Positions 1 to 9,233 of a stretch of DNA of 64,000 bases are shown here, piece after piece. The notes beneath the pieces were generated by a model that did not search any database, was not told the origin of the DNA, and worked only from the letters and a program-made list of their open reading frames with translations. A program made the position numbers and the translations under genes. Origin of the DNA: Polaribacter sp. (lineage in GTDB: Bacteria; Bacteroidota; Bacteroidia; Flavobacteriales; Flavobacteriaceae); the NCBI RefSeq assembly GCF_024639685.1, contig NZ_JAHEHX010000020.1, forward strand, positions 1-64,000. Direction: 5' to 3'. The stretch's first letter is position 1. The number at the start of each line of letters is the position of its first letter.

Positions 1-119
1 TGAAATCCAGCTAAAAAACTCACTGCTGCTCCTACTCTATAAGAAGTCCCTAAGGTAAACTTGTCATAAAACTGAAAGTTAGAAGAAACATCTAATTGTA
101 ATGGAGCGCCTGAAACAAT
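1..119 (-). pseudogene. PorP/SprF family outer-membrane protein fragment
   Basis: The minus strand encodes VSGAPLQLDVSSN, then an aromatic-rich stretch ending YRVGAAVSFLAGF. This is the wording of the C-terminal half of the PorP/SprF family, outer-membrane barrel proteins tied to type IX secretion and gliding. An in-frame TAG (120-122 on the plus strand as cta) lies directly before the first recognisable residues, and I find no matching N-terminal half upstream. Family members are about 300 aa with this motif roughly two thirds along, so some 190-200 N-terminal residues are missing. The reading frame continues off the left edge. It is probably a decayed gene; an edge or assembly effect cannot be excluded. 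Confidence 0.55.
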
Positions 120-297
120 CTAGCTATTTCTGTCTCAATCTTTACAGCGATTGCACCACTTTTACGAGTCTGATTAACTACAATAAGCTCTATCTCAATA
201 TTTTAACTTCAAATATACAACAGAAAGTAAATAAACACCAAACTTGATTTTAATTATTTTTTAATACTTAAAAACATCATAGAACCACAAAACTAAT

Positions 298-305
298 TAC
301 CTTTG
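298..305 (+). promoter_or_regulatory. Bacteroidota -7 element (TACCTTTG) for era
   Basis: TACCTTTG matches the TAnnTTTG consensus of the primary sigma factor of Bacteroidota. The era ATG begins five bases after it, so the transcript would be leaderless or nearly so. No convincing -33 TTG is visible. Confidence 0.5.
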
Positions 306-310
306 CTCTT

Positions 311-1192
311 ATGATACATAAAGCCGGCTTTGTTAACATTATCGGAAATCCTAATGTGGGTAAATCTACCTTAATGAATGCATTAGTAGGCGAAAAACTA
401 TCTATCATTACTCCCAAAGCGCAAACAACGAGACATCGTATTTTAGGAATTGTAAATCACGAAGAATACCAAATTGTTTTTTCTGATACTCCAGGAATTA
501 TAAATCCAGCCTATGAACTACAAGCCTCTATGATGGATTTTGTAAAATCTGCTTTTGAAGATGCTGATGTACTAATTTACATGGTAGAAGTGGGCGAAAC
601 TGCATTAAAAAACGAAGCTTTTTTTAATAAAATAATACACAGCAAAATCCCTGTTATTCTTCTTTTAAATAAAATTGACAAATCAAACAAGGAAGAAGTA
701 GATGAGAAAATTGCATTTTGGAGAAACAAAGTCCCCAATTCTTTTATTTATGTAATTTCGGCCCTAGAAAAATTTAATGTAGATGCCGTATTTTATAAAA
801 TAATAGAATTACTTCCAGAAAGCCCTCCTTTTTATCCCAAAGATCAACTTACAGACAAAAACGAACGTTTCTTTGTGAATGAAAAAATTAGAGAAAAAAT
901 TTTAACACACTACAAAAAAGAAATACCCTATTCTGTAGAAGTAGAAACAGAAAGTTTTATAGAAGAAGATGCAATTGTTAGAATTAGATCTATAATTATG
1001 GTAGAGCGCGATACACAAAAAGGAATAATCATTGGCCATAAAGGAACAGCGATTAAGAGAGTTGGTGCAGAAGCTCGAAAAGACTTAGAACGTTTTTTTC
1101 AGAAAAAAGTTTTTATTGAACTTTATGTAAAAGTGAATAAAAATTGGAGAAGTGATAAAAACCAATTAAAGAGATTTGGCTACCAACAATAA
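311..1192 (+). CDS. era: GTPase Era
   Basis: Era is an essential GTPase that binds the 3' end of 16S rRNA and helps 30S subunit maturation. The 293-aa protein has the P-loop GNPNVGKST at residues 12-20, a G3 DTPG near residue 60, the NKID specificity motif near 118, and a C-terminal KH RNA-binding domain with GHKGTAIKRVG near 245. Length matches the family. The ATG is fixed by the family N terminus (MIHKAGFVNIIG) and by a promoter element ending five bases upstream. A second ribosome-assembly GTPase gene, der, follows after about 150 bases with its own promoter element, so the two are probably separate transcripts. Confidence 0.97.
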   Translation: MIHKAGFVNIIGNPNVGKSTLMNALVGEKLSIITPKAQTTRHRILGIVNHEEYQIVFSDTPGIINPAYELQASMMDFVKSAFEDADVLIYMVEVGETALKNEAFFNKIIHSKIPVILLLNKIDKSNKEEVDEKIAFWRNKVPNSFIYVISALEKFNVDAVFYKIIELLPESPPFYPKDQLTDKNERFFVNEKIREKILTHYKKEIPYSVEVETESFIEEDAIVRIRSIIMVERDTQKGIIIGHKGTAIKRVGAEARKDLERFFQKKVFIELYVKVNKNWRSDKNQLKRFGYQQ

Positions 1193-1318
1193 AAAAACTA
1201 TTGCCTTTTAATTGAAATCTACTCTCTATTTTTTAAGTATCATAAGAAAACAACAACACCTCATTTTATCTCTATTTCTCTGAAATAAAAAGACCTGTAA
1301 AAGTCTTTTGTTTAATTG

Positions 1319-1326
1319 TATCTTTG
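1319..1326 (+). promoter_or_regulatory. -7 element (TATCTTTG) for der
   Basis: TATCTTTG lies 19 bases before the der ATG at 1346. It overlaps the codons of a longer in-frame TTG-initiated reading, which argues that the ATG is the true start. Confidence 0.5.
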
Positions 1327-1345
1327 CAAAAATTTTAGAATTCAA

Positions 1346-2656
1346 ATGAACAGTATTATAGCCATTGTAGGAAGACCAAATGTTGGAAAATCGACACTAT
1401 TTAACAGATTGGTTCAAGGAAGAGAAGCTATTGTAGATTCTGTTAGCGGAGTTACAAGAGATAGGCATTATGGAAAATCGGACTGGAATGGAAAAGAATT
1501 CTCTGTAATTGATACTGGTGGGTATGCTATAGGTTCTGACGATATTTTTGAAGAAGAAATTAGAAAACAAGTAGCTTTAGCCATAGATGAGGCAGATTTA
1601 ATTGTTTTTGTGGTAGATGTAGAAGATGGTATAACACCAATGGATGCTGAAGTTGCCAAACTTTTAAGAAAAGTTAAAAAACCAATTTTTATTGCCGTTA
1701 ATAAAGTTGATAATGCAATGCGCGATGCAGATGCTGTTGAATTTTATAACCTAGGTTTAGGCGATTACCACACTATATCTTCTATAAACGGGAGTGGAAC
1801 TGGTGAATTGTTAGATGCAATTGCAGAAAAAATTCCTGCTCCTGAAGAAGTAGATTTAGAAAAAAAAGAATTACCCAGGTTTGCAGTTGTTGGTAGACCA
1901 AATGCCGGTAAATCATCATTCATAAATGCTTTAATTGGCGAAGACAGAAATATTGTAACCAATATTGCTGGTACAACTAGAGATTCTATTGATACAAAAT
2001 ACAACAGATTTGGTTTCGATTTTAATTTAGTTGATACTGCAGGAATTCGAAAAAAATCTAGAGTAAAAGAAGATTTAGAATTCTATTCTGTAATGCGTGC
2101 TGTAAGATCTATTGAATATTCTGATGTAATTATTTTAGTTATAGACGCTACTCGTGGTTTTGAAGGGCAAGATCAAAATATATTTTGGTTGGCAGAAAAA
2201 AACAGAAAAGGAGTTGTTATTTTAATCAATAAATGGGATTTGGTTGAAAAAGAAACCAATACTATGCGTGATTATGAAGCTAAAGTAAAAGAACAAATAG
2301 CACCTTTTACAGATGTACCCATTGTATTTATTTCTGCATTAACAAAACAACGTTTATTCAAAGCTATAGAAACTGCTGTAGAAGTTTTTGAAAACAGAAA
2401 AAACAGAATACCTACAAGTAAGTTTAATGATGTAATGTTAGAGGTGGTTAAAAACTATCCACCACCAGCAATTAAAGGTAAGTTTGTAAAGATTAAATAC
2501 TGCATGCAGTTGCCTACACAAACTCCACAATTTGCATTTTTCTGTAACTTACCTCAATATGTAAGAGATCCATACAGACGTTTTGTTGAAAATAAATTAC
2601 GTGAAATTTATGATTTTTCTGGAGTTCCAATAACCATCTATTTTAGACAAAAATAA
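1346..2656 (+). CDS. der: Ribosome biogenesis GTPase Der (EngA), two G domains
   Basis: Der is a tandem-GTPase needed for 50S subunit assembly. The 436-aa protein has a first P-loop GRPNVGKST at residues 9-17, a second GRPNAGKSS near 180, NKVD and NKWD specificity motifs, and a C-terminal KH-like domain ending in ITIYFRQK. A longer reading from a TTG at 1316 would add ten residues, but these overlap a TAnnTTTG promoter element and are foreign to the family, so the ATG at 1346 is chosen. A weak hairpin with a T-run follows the stop. Confidence 0.97.
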   Translation: MNSIIAIVGRPNVGKSTLFNRLVQGREAIVDSVSGVTRDRHYGKSDWNGKEFSVIDTGGYAIGSDDIFEEEIRKQVALAIDEADLIVFVVDVEDGITPMDAEVAKLLRKVKKPIFIAVNKVDNAMRDADAVEFYNLGLGDYHTISSINGSGTGELLDAIAEKIPAPEEVDLEKKELPRFAVVGRPNAGKSSFINALIGEDRNIVTNIAGTTRDSIDTKYNRFGFDFNLVDTAGIRKKSRVKEDLEFYSVMRAVRSIEYSDVIILVIDATRGFEGQDQNIFWLAEKNRKGVVILINKWDLVEKETNTMRDYEAKVKEQIAPFTDVPIVFISALTKQRLFKAIETAVEVFENRKNRIPTSKFNDVMLEVVKNYPPPAIKGKFVKIKYCMQLPTQTPQFAFFCNLPQYVRDPYRRFVENKLREIYDFSGVPITIYFRQK

Positions 2657-2662
2657 GTCTGG

Positions 2663-2701
2663 TTCTCACCTTCTTTTCTTTAGAAGTGACAACTTTTTTT
2701 T
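2663..2701 (+). terminator. Probable terminator of der
   Basis: TCACCTTCT and AGAAGTGA pair with one bulge across a short T-rich loop, followed by a run of eight T. It lies just after the der stop and would separate der from the msrB operon. Confidence 0.4.
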
Positions 2702-2851
2702 CTTACAAACAATTCTTACCAACTTTTAATTTTAAAAATTTAGCTGTAAATTTATAGGGATATTTTTATCAATATAAAACACTTTATAATTGTAATTTTT
2801 TGAGTGTTTAAACGACTATTTTTAAAAACAATTTTAAAAGAAAATAATTAC

Positions 2852-3304
2852 ATGTTAACCTGGAAAGACATCATACATTTTGCCACAAAAGGCAACTCAA
2901 CCCCAGATAAAAGAATGGAAAAATCTGAGGGTGAATGGAAAGAAATCTTAACTGCAGAACAATTTAGGATTACAAGACTAAAAGGTACAGAAAGACCACA
3001 CACAGGTGAATTATGTTCTATATATGATGTTGGGCAGTACAATTGTATATGTTGCAATGCTCCTCTTTTTGATTCTACTATAAAATATGAGTCAAGATCT
3101 GGTTGGCCTAGTTTTACACAGCCAATTAAAGAAAACGCAATCAAATATGTAAAAGACACTACATTTGGTATGGTTAGAGTAGAAGTATTATGCAATACTT
3201 GCGATGCGCATTTGGGTCATATTTTTCCTGATGGACCAAAACCAAGTGGTTTGCGCTATTGTATTAATTCAGAAGCTATGAAATTAGAGAAAGAAAATGA
3301 GTAA
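2852..3304 (+). CDS. msrB: Peptide-methionine (R)-S-oxide reductase MsrB
   Basis: MsrB reduces methionine-R-sulfoxide in oxidised proteins. The 150-aa reading has the zinc-binding pairs C65/C68 and C114/C117, the SGWPSF segment (83-88), and the catalytic cysteine C137 in GLRYCINS. I chose the ATG at 2852; an upstream in-frame start at 2804 would add 16 basic residues not expected in the family. No signal peptide is visible, so it is probably cytoplasmic. The stop codon overlaps the start of msrA by eight bases, and msrA in turn overlaps selO, so the three are translationally coupled. Confidence 0.93.
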   Translation: MLTWKDIIHFATKGNSTPDKRMEKSEGEWKEILTAEQFRITRLKGTERPHTGELCSIYDVGQYNCICCNAPLFDSTIKYESRSGWPSFTQPIKENAIKYVKDTTFGMVRVEVLCNTCDAHLGHIFPDGPKPSGLRYCINSEAMKLEKENE

Positions 3305-3833
3305 AGATATTAGATTAGCTACAGTTGGTGGAGGCTGCTTTTGGTGCACAGAAGCCGTTTTTCTAGAAGTTAAAGGTGTGGAAAAAGTAGTATCTGGTTA
3401 TGCAGGTGGTAATGCACCAGGCAAACCTACCTATAGAGAAATTTGCTCTGGGTTAACAGGTCATGCAGAAGTAATTCAAATTACCTACGATGCAACTATT
3501 ATTTCTTACGAAGATATTTTGGTCATTTTCATGACTTCTCATGATCCTACAACGTTAAACAGGCAAGGAGCAGATAGAGGCACTCAATATAGGTCTGTTA
3601 TTTTTTATCATGATGAACACCAACAAAAAATTGCAGCTGAAGTTTTAAAACAGTTACAAGTTTATTTTGATGATAAAATAGTGACTGAAGTAAGTCTATT
3701 ACCTACTTTTTACGAAGCTGAACAAGAACATCAAGACTTCTACAAAAACAATCAAGGTTATGGTTACTGCACATATGTTATAGAACCAAAGTTATCTAAA
3801 TTAAGAAAATTACACGCAGATAAGTTAGCATGA
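3297..3833 (+). CDS. msrA: Peptide-methionine (S)-S-oxide reductase MsrA
   Basis: MsrA repairs the S epimer of methionine sulfoxide and complements MsrB. The 178-aa protein has the GCFWC motif (residues 13-17) with catalytic C14 near the N terminus, and the GYAGG and GQGYGYC-like segments of the family. The ATG lies inside the end of msrB, and the stop shares ATGA with the start of selO. This is the middle gene of a tightly packed oxidative-repair operon. Confidence 0.95.
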   Translation: MSKDIRLATVGGGCFWCTEAVFLEVKGVEKVVSGYAGGNAPGKPTYREICSGLTGHAEVIQITYDATIISYEDILVIFMTSHDPTTLNRQGADRGTQYRSVIFYHDEHQQKIAAEVLKQLQVYFDDKIVTEVSLLPTFYEAEQEHQDFYKNNQGYGYCTYVIEPKLSKLRKLHADKLA

Positions 3834-5386
3834 AATTAAACCTGAAAAACACCTTTTTAAATAATTTACCAGCAGATAAAGTTCTAGAAAATTCTAGAAG
3901 ACAAGTAACAGATGCTGTATATTCTTTTGTAAATCCCAAAAAAACAAATCAGCCAGAAATAATTCATGTATCTCAAGAAATGACAAATGATTTAGGTATT
4001 ACAACAAAAGAAACCAAGTCAGAGTTATTTAAAAATGTATTTACAGGAAATCAAGTTTATGCCAACACAAAGCCTTTTGCAATGTGTTATGGAGGTCATC
4101 AGTTTGGCAATTGGGCAGGTCAATTAGGTGATGGAAGAGCTATCAATTTATTTGAAGTTGAACATCAAAACAAAAATTGGAAAGCACAATTAAAAGGTGC
4201 AGGTAAAACTCCTTATTCTAGAACTGCAGATGGTTTGGCAGTTTTACGTTCATCAATAAGAGAGTATTTATGCAGTGAAGCCATGCACCATTTAGGTATT
4301 GCAACAACTCGTGCTTTGAGCTTAAGTTTATCTGGAGATCAAGTTTTAAGAGATGTTTTGTATGACGGAAATCCTGCATATGAGAAAGGAGCAATCGTTT
4401 CAAGAATTTCACCCTCTTTTTTACGTTTTGGAAATTTCGAAATATTCGCCTCTAGAAATGATATTACAAATTTAAAAGTACTTACAGATTATACTATAAA
4501 ACATCATTTTACTCATTTAGGAAATCCATCAAAAGAAACATACGTTCAGTTCTTTAGTGAAGTTGCAAACAAAACTTTAGACATGATTATTGATTGGCAA
4601 AGGGTTGGTTTTGTGCATGGAGTTATGAATACAGATAACATGTCTATTTTAGGGTTAACCATAGATTATGGACCTTATGGATGGCTAGAAGGTTTCGATT
4701 TTGGTTGGACACCCAACACCACAGATAGACAAAACAAAAGGTACAGATATGGAAATCAACCCAATATTGGGTTATGGAATTTATACCAACTTGCAAACGC
4801 CTTATATCCTTTAATTGAAGATGCAGAGCCTTTAGAAGTCATTCTAAATCAATATAAAGTTGATTTTGAAAAGAAATCTTTACGAATGATGAAAAGCAAA
4901 TTAGGCTTATTTGTTGCTGATGAAGAGGATGTTAAATTAATTCAAGAACTAGAAGATAATTTGCAATTAGTAGAAACAGATATGACCATTTTCTTTAGAA
5001 ATTTAAGTAATTTTTCTAATTATAAAAAAGGATTTAAACTTATTGAAAATGCTTTTTATGATTTAGAAAATATTTCTGATGATGTATACAACAAATGGAA
5101 TATTTGGTTCAAAAAATTCGAAAATAGGTTAACCATAGAAAGAGTTTCTGTTGATGAACGTAAAGAAAAAATGGATGCTACAAATCCTAAATATGTTTTA
5201 AGAAACTATATGGCTCAATTGGCTATTGATGCAGCAAATAATGGCGATTATAAATTAATAGATGAATTGTTTCAATTATTAAAAAATCCATATAAAGATC
5301 AACCAGAAAATGACAAATGGTTTGCAAAAAGACCTGAATGGGCTAGAGATAAAGTAGGTTGCTCTATGTTATCTTGTAGTTCTTAA
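3830..5386 (+). CDS. selO: Protein adenylyltransferase SelO (YdiU)
   Basis: SelO is a pseudokinase-fold enzyme that transfers AMP from ATP to Ser, Thr or Tyr of proteins, in E. coli including redox proteins such as glutaredoxin. The 518-aa protein shows GGHQFGNWAGQLGDGRA near residue 90, the lysine segment QLKGAGKTPYSR near 120, the catalytic-loop segment HGVMNTDNMS near 265, and DYGPYG as the metal-binding equivalent of DFG. The C terminus is CSMLSCSS: cysteines stand where some eukaryotic homologues have selenocysteine. The start overlaps the msrA stop by four bases. The operon context fits a role in the oxidative-stress response; the substrates here are unknown. Confidence 0.94.
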   Translation: MKLNLKNTFLNNLPADKVLENSRRQVTDAVYSFVNPKKTNQPEIIHVSQEMTNDLGITTKETKSELFKNVFTGNQVYANTKPFAMCYGGHQFGNWAGQLGDGRAINLFEVEHQNKNWKAQLKGAGKTPYSRTADGLAVLRSSIREYLCSEAMHHLGIATTRALSLSLSGDQVLRDVLYDGNPAYEKGAIVSRISPSFLRFGNFEIFASRNDITNLKVLTDYTIKHHFTHLGNPSKETYVQFFSEVANKTLDMIIDWQRVGFVHGVMNTDNMSILGLTIDYGPYGWLEGFDFGWTPNTTDRQNKRYRYGNQPNIGLWNLYQLANALYPLIEDAEPLEVILNQYKVDFEKKSLRMMKSKLGLFVADEEDVKLIQELEDNLQLVETDMTIFFRNLSNFSNYKKGFKLIENAFYDLENISDDVYNKWNIWFKKFENRLTIERVSVDERKEKMDATNPKYVLRNYMAQLAIDAANNGDYKLIDELFQLLKNPYKDQPENDKWFAKRPEWARDKVGCSMLSCSS

Positions 5387-5468
5387 TATTGGTAAAATAA
5401 ACGCATAGAGAAACATTTTAGTTGAAAAAATGGAACTAAAATGGACATTTACAATAGTAAATAGAAGA

Positions 5469-5476
5469 TACCTTTG
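5469..5476 (+). promoter_or_regulatory. Possible -7 element (TACCTTTG) before the molybdenum hydroxylase operon
   Basis: TACCTTTG lies about 110 bases before the first gene. It overlaps a small inverted repeat (CTTTGAA/TTCAAAG). A second near match, TAACTTTA, lies near 5530. Either could drive the operon; the sequence does not decide between them. Confidence 0.3.
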
Positions 5477-5582
5477 AATACATTCAAAGCTTTACACCTC
5501 CTATTATGTGATTTAGATAATTTACAGTAACTTTATGTAAAATACTATAAATTTATAGAGTGCACGAATAAAAAAGAAAGAA

Positions 5583-6056
5583 ATGAACATATCCTTTATA
5601 ATAAACAACAAAGAGGTTACAGTTGATGTTAAAGACGAATACACCCCTCTTTTATGGGTGATTAGAGATCATTTAAACTTAAAAGGAACAAAATTTGGCT
5701 GTGGAAAAGCAGCCTGTGGAGCGTGCACTTTACATATAGATGGTGCAGAAATACGTTCATGTTCTTATGCCGTAAAATTTGCTGCTGGTAAGCACATAAC
5801 TACCATTGAAGGATTAGGAAATGAAGAGAATCCTCATCCAGTACAACAAGCTTGGATAGAAGAAGTAGTTCCACAATGTGGATACTGTCAATCAGGTTTT
5901 ATGATGGCAACTGCTGCATTATTAAAAGAAAACAACAACCCTTCAGACGATGAAATAGATGACGCAATCTTAAATATTTGTAGGTGTGGCACTTATTATA
6001 GAATGCGAAAAGCAATTCACAGAGCTGCTGAACTTTCAAGAGATCAAAAAAGTTAA
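5583..6056 (+). CDS. (2Fe-2S)-binding small subunit of a molybdenum hydroxylase (IorA-like)
   Basis: This is the electron-transfer subunit of a xanthine oxidase-family dehydrogenase of the isoquinoline 1-oxidoreductase/aldehyde dehydrogenase type. In 157 aa it carries the plant-type ferredoxin cysteines C40, C45, C48 and C60 and the second-cluster cysteines C99, C102, C133 and C135 (QCGYCQSG and CRCG). It has no signal peptide, so it probably leaves the cell bound to the Tat-exported large subunit encoded three bases downstream. No FAD subunit gene is present, as is usual for the two-subunit IorAB type. The physiological substrate cannot be read from the sequence. Confidence 0.92.
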   Translation: MNISFIINNKEVTVDVKDEYTPLLWVIRDHLNLKGTKFGCGKAACGACTLHIDGAEIRSCSYAVKFAAGKHITTIEGLGNEENPHPVQQAWIEEVVPQCGYCQSGFMMATAALLKENNNPSDDEIDDAILNICRCGTYYRMRKAIHRAAELSRDQKS

Positions 6057-6059
6057 AAG

Positions 6060-8207
6060 ATGAGCAAAAAAATATCGAGAAGAAAATTTTTAGTTAAAGG
6101 AGGGCTAGGAACACTTGGTGTATTAGCAGTAGGTACAGCTATATTTAGAAATCCTATAAGAAGAGAAATAATCGATTTTACAGATTCTTTTGTTGCACCA
6201 TATTTAGGAACCGGAACAGAAGCCAACTTGTGGTTCGAAATTACCAAACACAACACCATACTTTTACATTCACCAAAAGTAGAGATGGGGCAAGGTACAT
6301 TTACAGGGTTTGCTCAGATTGCAGCTGACGAATTGGATATAAATATTAACCAAATAGAAGTAATTGCCGCTGCAACTGAAAGTGGCATTGTAGATAATTT
6401 AGGAACTGGTGGTAGTTTATCTATTGCTTCTATGTGGACAATTTTGCGCGAATTGGCTGCTACAACAAGAGAAATGATAAAACTAGAAGCTGCTAAAAAA
6501 TGGGGCATAGCAGTTCAGGAAATCACTACAAAAAATGGAATAGTGACTTTTAAAGACCAACAACTTTCTTATGCGCAAATAGCCGAGAATGTTACTGAAT
6601 GGGAAATTCCTTCTACGCCAACATTAAAACCTTTTAAAGAGTATACTCTCATTGGCAAACCAATACCTAGAATCGATTTAAATGCTAAAGTTTTTGGTGC
6701 ACCTATTTTTGGTATGGATGCAGAGATGGACAATATGCTGCATGCAGTTGTTTTAAAACCAGAACATATTGGTGCAACTTTCAAAAAGGCCAACTTTACC
6801 GAAGCAAATAAAATGCCAGGGGTTGTAAAAATTATTCAAATTGATGATTGGGTGGGCGTTATTGCTAAAAGTTATTCTGAAGCACTCGCAGCAAAAGAAG
6901 TTATTGATATAGAATGGCACATTCCAAAGAAATGGTCTGAAGAAGAAATAAGGTCTTTAATAACAGTAGGTAGTGGGAGTGAAATGTTGGTTCAAAAAGA
7001 AGGAAACTCTTTAAAAAAAGATGAATCTTTTTTAGAAATAGAATTCAAAAGCCCACTTGGTGCTCACGCTCAAATAGAACCAAATGGTGCAGTAGCTTCT
7101 TATAAAGATGGAAAAATTACAGTAATTATATCTACTCAAGTAGTAGGCATAACTCAAAAACAAGTTGCAAAAGCACTAAAAGTAAGTACAGAAGATGTAA
7201 ATATAATTCCAACTTTTTTAGGAGGTGGATTTGGAAGGCGATTAAACACCTACCATGCTATACATGCCGTTCAAATGTCTAAAGCGGTTGGGCAACCTGT
7301 AAAATATTTTTTTACGAGACAAGAGGAATTTCAAAATGATATGTTTAGACCTCCAACTCATCATATTATGAGAGGTAAACTCAATAATGCAGGACAAATA
7401 GAAAATCTAGAACACCATTTTGCAAGCGGAAACGTAGCTACAGAATCTGTATTATTACCAAATATTACTAATAAAATACTAGGTGCAGACCTTGGTGCAA
7501 TTCGAGGAGGAAGTATACATTATAATGGAATAAAAAATAGAAGGGCAATACAGTGGCACAAACCACTTCCTTTTGCTACAAGTTGGTGGCGAAGTTTAGG
7601 GTTATTGGCCAATACATTTGCTATAGAAAGTTTTGTAGATGAATTAGCAATACAAGGAAATAAAAATCCTATTGAGTTAAGACTAGCGGAGATAAAAGAA
7701 GATGAGGAAGGTATTAGGTTAAAAAATGTGATACAAAAGACACAACAACACACTAACTATTCAGATAAAGTTAAAGATGGAATTGCCATGGGATTTGCAT
7801 GCTCTACAGACGCAGGAACACCTTGTGCGCAAGTGGTTGAAGTATCAATAATAGAAGATGAAATTAAAGTGCACAAAGTAACTTGTGTAATGGATTGTGG
7901 AATTGCTATAAATCCAGATCAAGTAAAAGCACAATGTGAGGGTGCAATTATTATGGCAATGAGTGCAGCAATGCACGAAAAAATGTACATTGAAGATGGG
8001 CAATTGCAACCAACCATCTTTGGTCCTTATCAGATGGCAATGATTAAACACGCTCCTAAAGAAATTAACGTGCACTTAATACAAGGTATAGATAAACCAG
8101 GACCTGTAGGTGAGCCGCCTTTAGGGCCTATTGCAGCAGCAATTGGGAATGCAGTTAGAAGGTTAACAGGAGAACGGTTAACAGAAATGCCATTAAAACT
8201 CTCTTAA
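6060..8207 (+). CDS. Molybdopterin-binding large subunit, xanthine dehydrogenase/aldehyde oxidase family (IorB-like), Tat-exported
   Basis: This catalytic subunit hydroxylates an aromatic heterocycle or aldehyde at a molybdenum-cytosine dinucleotide cofactor. The 715-aa protein starts with a twin-arginine signal (SRRKFLVKG, residues 6-14, then a hydrophobic segment), so the folded enzyme is exported. Family motifs include the GGGFGRR loop near residue 385 and GEPPLGP near 685, which holds the catalytic glutamate. It follows the 2Fe-2S subunit by three bases and precedes xdhC by two, so all four genes form one operon. It resembles isoquinoline 1-oxidoreductase beta subunits in layout, but that substrate is only a family label. 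Confidence 0.92.
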   Translation: MSKKISRRKFLVKGGLGTLGVLAVGTAIFRNPIRREIIDFTDSFVAPYLGTGTEANLWFEITKHNTILLHSPKVEMGQGTFTGFAQIAADELDININQIEVIAAATESGIVDNLGTGGSLSIASMWTILRELAATTREMIKLEAAKKWGIAVQEITTKNGIVTFKDQQLSYAQIAENVTEWEIPSTPTLKPFKEYTLIGKPIPRIDLNAKVFGAPIFGMDAEMDNMLHAVVLKPEHIGATFKKANFTEANKMPGVVKIIQIDDWVGVIAKSYSEALAAKEVIDIEWHIPKKWSEEEIRSLITVGSGSEMLVQKEGNSLKKDESFLEIEFKSPLGAHAQIEPNGAVASYKDGKITVIISTQVVGITQKQVAKALKVSTEDVNIIPTFLGGGFGRRLNTYHAIHAVQMSKAVGQPVKYFFTRQEEFQNDMFRPPTHHIMRGKLNNAGQIENLEHHFASGNVATESVLLPNITNKILGADLGAIRGGSIHYNGIKNRRAIQWHKPLPFATSWWRSLGLLANTFAIESFVDELAIQGNKNPIELRLAEIKEDEEGIRLKNVIQKTQQHTNYSDKVKDGIAMGFACSTDAGTPCAQVVEVSIIEDEIKVHKVTCVMDCGIAINPDQVKAQCEGAIIMAMSAAMHEKMYIEDGQLQPTIFGPYQMAMIKHAPKEINVHLIQGIDKPGPVGEPPLGPIAAAIGNAVRRLTGERLTEMPLKLS

Positions 8208-8209
8208 CA

Positions 8210-9229
8210 TTGATTCACGAACTGAAAGAAATAATACATCAAGCAACCATCAATCAAAAAAAAGGATTGAAAAATGTGTTGGCCTCTGTTGTGCATTTAG
8301 AAGGTTCTTCTTACAGAAAACCTGGTGTAAGAATGTTAATTTCTGAAGATTTAACTTCTGTAGGCGCAGTTTCTGGAGGATGTGTAGAAAAAGAAATCAT
8401 ACAAAGAGCGAAAACTGTATTTAGAGATAACAAGCCTAAGATTATAACTTACGATGGAAGATACAGATTAGGTTGTGAAGGCATTTTATATATTTTAATT
8501 GAACCAATAACTATCACAGAAGAGTTTTTAACAATCTTTACAACAGCTTACTCCAGAAGAGAGACTCTAAAAATTGAAAGTAATTTTATATTAGAGGACG
8601 AATATTTTGGTAATTTCGGATCGATGATAACTTTCGAAAATCAAAAACAATTTTCATTTTTTGCATCTTTTGCTCCTGAAAAAAACACCCAGCTTTTTTC
8701 ACAAATTTTACAACCCGCTTTTAAACTAGTAATTATTGGTGGAGAGCATGATGCTGTTCAATTATGCAAAATTGCTGCGAATCTTGGTTGGGAAATAGAA
8801 GTGATAACATCTGCAAAAGACAGTAAACAATTGTCTGATTTTCCTGGAGCTAGTAGAGTTTTAGGTGAGAGCCAAGAAACTATCGAATTTAAGGGTATTA
8901 CAGAAAACTGTGCTATTGTTTTAATGAACCATAGTTATGTACAAGACTTAAAATATTTGGTAAAATTATCTAAAAAGAAGTGTGCTAATTATATAGGTAT
9001 TTTAGGTGCTCCAAAAAGAAGAGAGCGTTTGTTTAATGAGCTTTTTGAGTTTTCCCCTGAAACTACAGAAGCATTTTTAGAAACCATTTACACACCTGCA
9101 GGTCTGCATATTGGCGCAAAAACACCTCAGGAAATTGCTATTTCAATTATTGCTGAAATTTTAGCAGTTACAAGAAATAAAGAACCCTTTTCTCTAAGAA
9201 ATATTACAGGTAAAATTCACAGTAATTAA
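8210..9229 (+). CDS. XdhC/CoxI family molybdenum-cofactor maturation protein
   Basis: XdhC proteins bind the molybdenum cofactor, promote its sulfuration and insert it into xanthine dehydrogenase-type enzymes. The 339-aa protein has SGGCVEKEI near residue 55 and LGCEG near 85, and a C-terminal Rossmann-type half (IIGGEHDA; GILGAPKRRERL). There is no ATG near the expected N terminus. The TTG at 8210 gives MIHELKEII and is preferred over an ATG about 40 codons downstream, which would remove conserved sequence. It may be a natural TTG start or a mutated ATG. The gene lies two bases after the large subunit it serves. Confidence 0.88.
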   Translation: MIHELKEIIHQATINQKKGLKNVLASVVHLEGSSYRKPGVRMLISEDLTSVGAVSGGCVEKEIIQRAKTVFRDNKPKIITYDGRYRLGCEGILYILIEPITITEEFLTIFTTAYSRRETLKIESNFILEDEYFGNFGSMITFENQKQFSFFASFAPEKNTQLFSQILQPAFKLVIIGGEHDAVQLCKIAANLGWEIEVITSAKDSKQLSDFPGASRVLGESQETIEFKGITENCAIVLMNHSYVQDLKYLVKLSKKKCANYIGILGAPKRRERLFNELFEFSPETTEAFLETIYTPAGLHIGAKTPQEIAISIIAEILAVTRNKEPFSLRNITGKIHSN

Positions 9230-9233
9230 ATTT

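Larger units (their letters stand above)
1..310. other. Leading region without an intact gene
   Basis: Apart from the PorP/SprF fragment at 1-119, I see no intact gene here. Positions 120-240 contain a short open stretch on the minus strand (IELIVVNQTRKSGAIAV and following) with stops on both sides and no start codon, which I do not recognise. The right end carries the era promoter element. Confidence 0.4.

Noticed and set aside
120..240. Open stretch on the minus strand with IELIVVNQTRKSGAIAV as a gene
   Set aside because: No start codon, stops on both sides, and no recognisable family.
5340..5386. Selenocysteine at the C terminus of SelO
   Set aside because: The codons there are cysteine (CSMLSCSS); no in-frame TGA is used.
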